Assembly: GCF_963259705.1 (NCBI RefSeq)
Contig: NC_081861.1
Location: 69,979,623-70,043,622, forward strand
DNA from: Myotis daubentonii
Taxonomy: Eukaryota; Chordata; Mammalia; Chiroptera; Vespertilionidae
Length of the DNA: 64,000 nucleotides
Reading direction: 5' to 3'
This document shows positions 59,901 to 64,000 of the stretch, piece by piece. The position numbers were made by a program, and so were the translations under genes. Each line of letters starts with the position of its first letter. Within the stretch, counting starts at the first letter, position 1. The notes below the pieces were generated by a model that was given only the letters and a program-made list of their open reading frames with translations, was not told the DNA's origin and searched no databases.

Positions 59901-60935
59901 CTCTATGTCATTTATTTCTGCTCTAATCTTTATTATCTCCTTCCTTCTGATCACTCTGGGGTTTTTTGTTGCTCTCTTTCTAATTCTTTGAGTTGTAGAG
60001 TTAGATGATTTACTACCATTTTTTTCTTGTTTTTTGAGATAGGCCTGTAGAGCTATAAACTTCCCTCTCAGGACTGCTTTCATTGTGTCCCATAGGATTT
60101 GGATTGTTGTGTTTTCGTTGTCATTAGTTTCCAGGATGTTTTTAATTTCTTCTTTGATCTCATTGGTAACCCAATCAATATTTAATAGCATGCTATTCAG
60201 CTTCCAGGTGTTTGAGTATTTTGGGTTGTTTTTATTGTAGTTTATTTCTAATATTATGCCATCGTGGTCTGCGAAGACGCTTTTTATGATTTCAATCTTC
60301 TTGAATTTGGGGATACTTTGCTTTTGTCCCAATATATGGTCTATTTTTGAATATATCTTATGAGCATTTGAGTAGAATGTATATTCCCTGGCTTTGGGGC
60401 AAAGTGTTCTGAAGATGTCTATTAAGTCCATCTGATCTAGGGAGTCATTTAGGATTGCTGTGTCTTTGCTGATTGTTTGTCTAGCAGACTTATCCAGTGA
60501 TGTCAGTGGTGTATTTAAGTCCCCTTCTATGACTGTATTGTTGTTGATCTCTCCTTTGATATCTTCCAGGAATTTTTTTTTATGAATTTGGGTGCTCCTG
60601 CATTGGGTGCATATATGTTTACCAGAGTTATATCTTCTTGTTTTATCGATCCCTTTAGTATTATGAAGTTGTCTTCCTTATCTCTTGTTATGGCCTTCAC
60701 TTTGAGGTCTATTTTGTCCGATATAAGTATTGCTACCCCAGCTTTCCTTTCCTTTCCATTTGCCTGAAAGATATTTTTCCATCCCTTCATTTTCAGTCTG
60801 TGTGAGTCCCTTCTAATGAGGTGGGTCTCTTGTAGACAGCAGATGTATGGGTCATGTTTTTTTATCCATTCAGCCACTCGATGTCTTTTGGTTGGCGCAT
60901 TTAGTCCATTTACGTTTAAAGTTATTATTGAAAGG
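56948..60935 (-). pseudogene. L1 ORF2, broken by point changes and a SINE
   Basis: Endonuclease: 'QETHLIRRDSHRL' (catalytic Glu), '[10 protein letters not shown]' and 'SKIDHILGQ', with a frame break near 60,430-60,530. RT: 833 open codons from 59,449, with '[14 protein letters not shown]' and '[18 protein letters not shown]'. The FADD motif reads '[11 protein letters not shown]', so the first catalytic Asp is Asn. The zinc knuckle '[18 protein letters not shown]' is intact. A stop at 56,948 follows 'LSEISQSI' and removes about 12 terminal residues present in the 12.8-kb copy. Inactive. Confidence 0.92.
59501..59707 (-). mobile_element. Ves SINE inside L1 ORF2
   Basis: Read on minus: 'gccgaaaccggtttggctcg', B box 'gggttcatttctgg' and tail 'gtaaaaaaaaaatcaataaa'. 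It is flanked by the 13-bp duplication 'catagtatttttt' (59,488-59,500 and 59,708-59,720). It inserted after the L1. Confidence 0.96.
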
Positions 60936-61011
60936 TACTAGTTTGGAGCCATTTCTTTTTTTGTGTGGCTGTTTTCTTTCTGAGCTTTTTATTTCTTCTT
61001 TTTACACCAGT

Positions 61012-61809
61012 CCCTTTAGCATTTCTTGCGTTGCTGGCTTGGTGGTGATAAACTCCCTTACTCTTTTTTTGTCTGTGAAGCTTCTTATTTACCCTTCAAT
61101 TTTGAATGATAGCCTTGCTGGATAGAGTATTCTTGGATTCAGTCCTTTGCTTTGCATCACTTTGTAAATTTCAGTCCATTCTTTTCTGGCCTGATGTGTT
61201 TCTGTTGAGAAGTCATTTGATATCTAATGGGAGATCCCTTGTATGTAACTTTCCGTCTCTCTCTTGCAGCTTGTAAGATTCTCTCTTTGTCCTGAACATT
61301 TGCCATGGTAATTATGATGTGTCTTGGTGTGGGTCTTTTCGGGTTCACCTTGTTTGGGACTCTCTGGTCTTGTGCGACTTTTTTCTTCCCCACCTCAGGG
61401 AAGTTTTCTGATATTATTTCTTTGAGTAAGTTTTCTAATCTTTGTTCCTCTTTCTGTTGTTCTGGCACCCCTTTTATTCGTATGTTGTTTCGTTTCATGT
61501 TGTCCCAAAGCTCCCTTAGGCTCTTCTCCTGTCTTTTAATTTTTTTTCCAATTGCAGTACAGTTTGGGTGTTTTTTGCTTCCTTGTCTTCTAATTCACTA
61601 ATTCGGTCTTCCGCTTCTTCTACTCTACTGTTGATACTTTCAATGATGTTTTTTGTTTCAGCTATATCACTCTTCATTTCTTTTTGGATCTTACTTAAGT
61701 TGTTGATTTTTTCATCTGTTTCTTCTAGCTTCTTGCATATGTTATTGATTTTTTCATCCGTCCAGTTTATGAACTCTAGGACCCTTATTCTGAATTCTTT
61801 TTCGGTCAT
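61012..61809 (-). pseudogene. L1 ORF1, frame-broken
   Basis: The coiled-coil block 'MTEKEFRIRVLEFINWTDEK' to 'LEKKLKDRRRA' stops near 61,516. The protein resumes one frame over at 'MKRNNIRIKGVPEQQKEEQR' and includes 'RPTPRHIIITMANVQDKERI'. A second break follows 'GSPIR' (about 61,225), after which the C-terminal domain is out of frame. The first break is at the same residue as in the copy at 13.5 kb. Confidence 0.88.
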
Positions 61810-62145
61810 GTTGCATGCCTCTGTATCACTTAGCTGCTTTTCTGGTGAGTCCTCTTTTTGTTTCCTTTAGGGGTTTCTTTGTCTACCCATGTTTGATCTC
61901 ACTGACATATCTAGACGTTGAGTCGTTCAGTGGCTGCTCCCTTGGTGGCAGTGACTCCTTGGGCTCTGGTTCCTCTTCAGGCAGTTGTGGTTGCAGCTGC
62001 TTCTCAGTTGGCAGCAGCTCCTCTGGTGGGTGCTGTTCACAGCTGTGGTAGCTCTTCTTTCTGGTAGGGGGAGGTTTCACGTACAGCTGCTGTTCCTCAG
62101 ACAGAGGGTGTGGTGCTCAGGAGGCTGCTGTTGTTTGGATCTGCT

Positions 62146-62639
62146 GTGTTGATTTAAAGGCACAATATACAACACAACAAGGCACCGCGTACCAGGCACC
62201 ACTATGTAGAATTTTTAAAGAACATATTCAATTTACTTTAGAAGCTGAACATCTCCTATCATGTGACTTGTTTTGTAAGTTTGTTAAACTATATTATCAC
62301 ATAAGCATTGCTGCTATTGAGATAATGACAGTTGATTTGGGTCATGTTGAATGTGCACTGTCTGTTTTAATTTGTATGTTCATTTTGACTCTGTCATATG
62401 CTCAAACTTCAGTGGAAGCCATGAGAACCTATTATTTTTGCCTGGTCCCTCCTTTACGATGGAAATATTCTTTTTTACTCAGAGCCACCTTAACTTTGAT
62501 GTAAGGGATTGTTTCCATTGCCAACTGTTTTCTTCCTTGCCAAGTAAGAGAGTTGTTGTGAACTCTTTACTAATGCCTTCCTCATGATATTTGAAGATGT
62601 GGTTGGGAAAAGTCATTTCATTCCCGACCTTTGCATGTC
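62146..62639. other. Unassigned DNA
   Basis: Flank of the L1 5' end. Nothing recognised. Confidence 0.4.
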
Positions 62640-63012
62640 AGGTGCTGGGGTGCTGGGTGCTCCCTCGCCTGTGCCCCGGCTCTCCAATCCCGATGTGGCT
62701 CTCTCTCCCTCCGATCTCCCCCAGGGGTGCTGCCCAGCCTGTGACTGACTCTCTATCCCTCCATTCGCCAAGCAATCACGGGGCGCAAGTGAGGGGACAC
62801 CCCCAAGGCTCTTGCCTGCTGCATGGGTTTCCAAACCATCCTTCCCCTTTCGCCTCCCATCATTGCGCCTACATATGCAAATTAACCGCCATCTTTGTTG
62901 GCGGTTAACCGCCATCTTTATTGGCAGTTAATTTGCATATCGCCCTAATTAGCCAATGGGAAGCATAGCGGAGGTACGGTTAATTACCCTTTTTGTCTTT
63001 TATTAGATAGGA
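62640..63012 (-). mobile_element. Helitron 5' part
   Basis: The right terminus on minus is 'tcctatctaataaaagacaa' at 63,012. The 5' module at 62,865-62,960 contains two 'aaccgccatctt' copies between 'atgcaaatt' and 'atttgcat', plus 'attagccaatggga'. The 3' end is missing at the left. Confidence 0.85.
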
Positions 63013-63013
63013 T

Positions 63014-63225
63014 CAGTGATCAGCAAACTCTTAGTCAACAGAGCCAAATATCAACAGTACAATGATTGGAATTTCTTTTGAAAGCCAAACTTTTTAAAAC
63101 TTAAACTATATAGGTAGGTACATTGTTATTAACTTAATTAGGGTACTCCTCAGGCTTAGGAAGAGCCACACTCAAAGGGCCAAAGAGTCACATGTGGCTC
63201 CTGAGCCACAGTTTGCCGACCACGG
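63014..63225. mobile_element. Non-autonomous hAT-type MITE, about 212 bp
   Basis: Inverted termini are 'cagtgatcagcaaact' (left) and 'ccgtggtcggcaaact' (right, read inward), 12 of 16 matching. There is no coding capacity. The 'CAGnGnTC' start fits hAT ends. An 8-bp target duplication is not visible because Helitron termini adjoin on both sides. Confidence 0.7.
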
Positions 63226-63226
63226 A

Positions 63227-63756
63227 TCTATACTAATAAAAGCCTAGGTGGTCCTTGTGCCCTTGTGTGCAACATCATCACAAGATGGCCGCTACAAGAT
63301 GGCTACCACAAAGATGGCCACCACAAAGATGGCTTCCACAAGATGGCTGTGCATGTGGCACAGAAGAGGCTGGTGGTGTTGTCTCTGGCATCTCATGCAG
63401 AGGAGGCGGGTCCCGGTGGAGGAGGTGGGTCACAGCAGGGATGGCAGTTGGGGGCGATCAGGCCGGCAGGGGAGGGTAGTTGGGGGCAATTGGGTCAGCA
63501 GGGGAGTAGTTAGGCATCAATCAGGCTGGCAGGGGAGTGGTTAGAGGATGATCAGGCTGGCAGGCAGAAGCAGTTAGGGGCAATCAAGCTGGAAGGCAGG
63601 CGAGTGGTTAGGAGCCAGCAGTCCTGGATTATGAGAGGAATCAGACCTAAAACAGCAGTTGGACATCCCCTGAGGGGTCCCATATTGGAGAGGCTGCAGG
63701 CCGGGCTGAGGAACACCCCCCCACACACACATGAATTTCGTGCACTGGGCCTCTAG
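63227..63756 (+). mobile_element. Complete Helitron with 'caagatggc' array
   Basis: TC + 'tatactaataaaagccta' at 63,227; hairpin region 'atgaatttcgtgcac' and CTAG at 63,753-63,756. Positions 63,281-63,349 hold five 'caa(a)gatggc' units spaced about 15-18 bp. The 3' half is homologous to 49,110-49,374. Confidence 0.9.
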
Positions 63757-63810
63757 TGTAGTCAATAAAAGGCCCTTAGGAATTTTGGTAGAAGATATAT
63801 ATAATATATA

Positions 63811-63870
63811 CTCGTAGCCCGGTGCACAAAAATTTGTGCACTCAGGGAGGGGGGATGTCCCTCAGTTATT
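63811..63870 (-). mobile_element. Helitron 3' end fragment
   Basis: 'gtagcccggtgcacaaaaat' and 'ttgtgcac' form the 3' hairpin. The terminus reads 'ctcgtag' rather than CTAG. Little of the body follows before unassigned sequence to the window end. Confidence 0.7.
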
Positions 63871-64000
63871 AAACATTTATCGGCAGAACACTGACCACAT
63901 TAGTGGTGGTGGTGGTCTTGTCAGAATGTGTTCTATTATGCAGATGAAAATCTATTTAAACAGATTTGATGTAGATATTTTCAAAGATGGAAGAATTGTC

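Larger units (their letters stand above)
56590..62145 (-). mobile_element. L1, reverse strand, about 5.5 kb, truncated inside the 5' UTR
   Basis: The 3' tail is an (AAAT)n run (seen as 'ttta' at 56,603-56,641), followed by the 3' UTR, ORF2, ORF1 and a short remnant of 5' UTR up to 'gcagatccaaacaacagcag' near 62,143. It lacks about 300 bp of 5' UTR compared with the copy at 12.8 kb. A Ves SINE interrupts ORF2. Its lower divergence from a coding L1 suggests a fairly recent insertion. Confidence 0.93.

Overview
The window is intergenic or deep-intronic DNA from a vesper bat (Vespertilionidae) genome. Three repeat groups point there together. There are seven tRNA-derived Ves SINEs (head 'ccggtttggctcagtgga', tail 'gtaaaaaatcaataaaat'). 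There are about eighteen non-autonomous Helitrons of the HeliBat type (5' TC + 'ctatataataaaag', 3' hairpin 'gtgcacgaatttcgtgcac' then 'cgggcctCTAGt'). There are also cut-and-paste elements of the Tc1 and hAT groups. No intact host protein-coding gene, rRNA, tRNA gene or CRISPR array is visible. Nearly every long reading frame is a shadow of a repeat.

Layout. 1-3.5 kb: the 5' UTR of a reverse-strand L1, older L1 debris and two Helitrons. 3.6-10.8 kb: mostly unassigned AT-rich DNA with one Helitron (5.6-6.2 kb) and a solo class II LTR (7.6-8.4 kb). 10.9-22.4 kb: a dense L1 nest. An L1 tail is split by a palindromic Tc1-type MITE, that MITE holds a full Tc1-like transposon, and the Tc1 transposase is split by a near full-length L1 (12.8-18.4 kb). 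A very old L1 carrying three Helitrons follows. 22.4-31 kb: an ancient LINE, a MER5-like fragment, an MLT1 LTR on the reverse strand, a truncated U2 snRNA copy, two L1 tails, a SINE and further Helitrons. 31.8-40.6 kb: a GC-rich block with Helitron termini at both outer edges. It holds a reverse-strand, intron-less and broken copy of the RhoGEF gene PLEKHG5, split by about 5.4 kb of degraded endogenous retrovirus. 40.6-52.2 kb: L1 pieces, two with 5' inversions, plus SINEs and a Helitron. 52.2-55.2 kb: two Helitrons. 56.6-62.1 kb: a reverse-strand L1 with almost all of ORF1 and ORF2, interrupted by a SINE. 62.6-64 kb: Helitron, hAT MITE, Helitron and a Helitron end, placed edge to edge.

No operon-like gene cooperation exists here; the 'system' is the mobile-element community. 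The L1 reverse transcriptase lineage explains the Ves SINEs, the U2 fragment and the PLEKHG5 retrocopy. Helitrons appear to have picked up other sequence: a retrocopy, an exon-like segment with splice sites, an L1 tail and a MIR. They also carry compact regulatory-looking modules. Several copies contain a near-perfect CTCF core motif, and others contain an octamer/YY1/CCAAT cluster. Both long L1 copies are dead: each has a changed catalytic aspartate in the RT motif, and both share the same frame break in ORF1.
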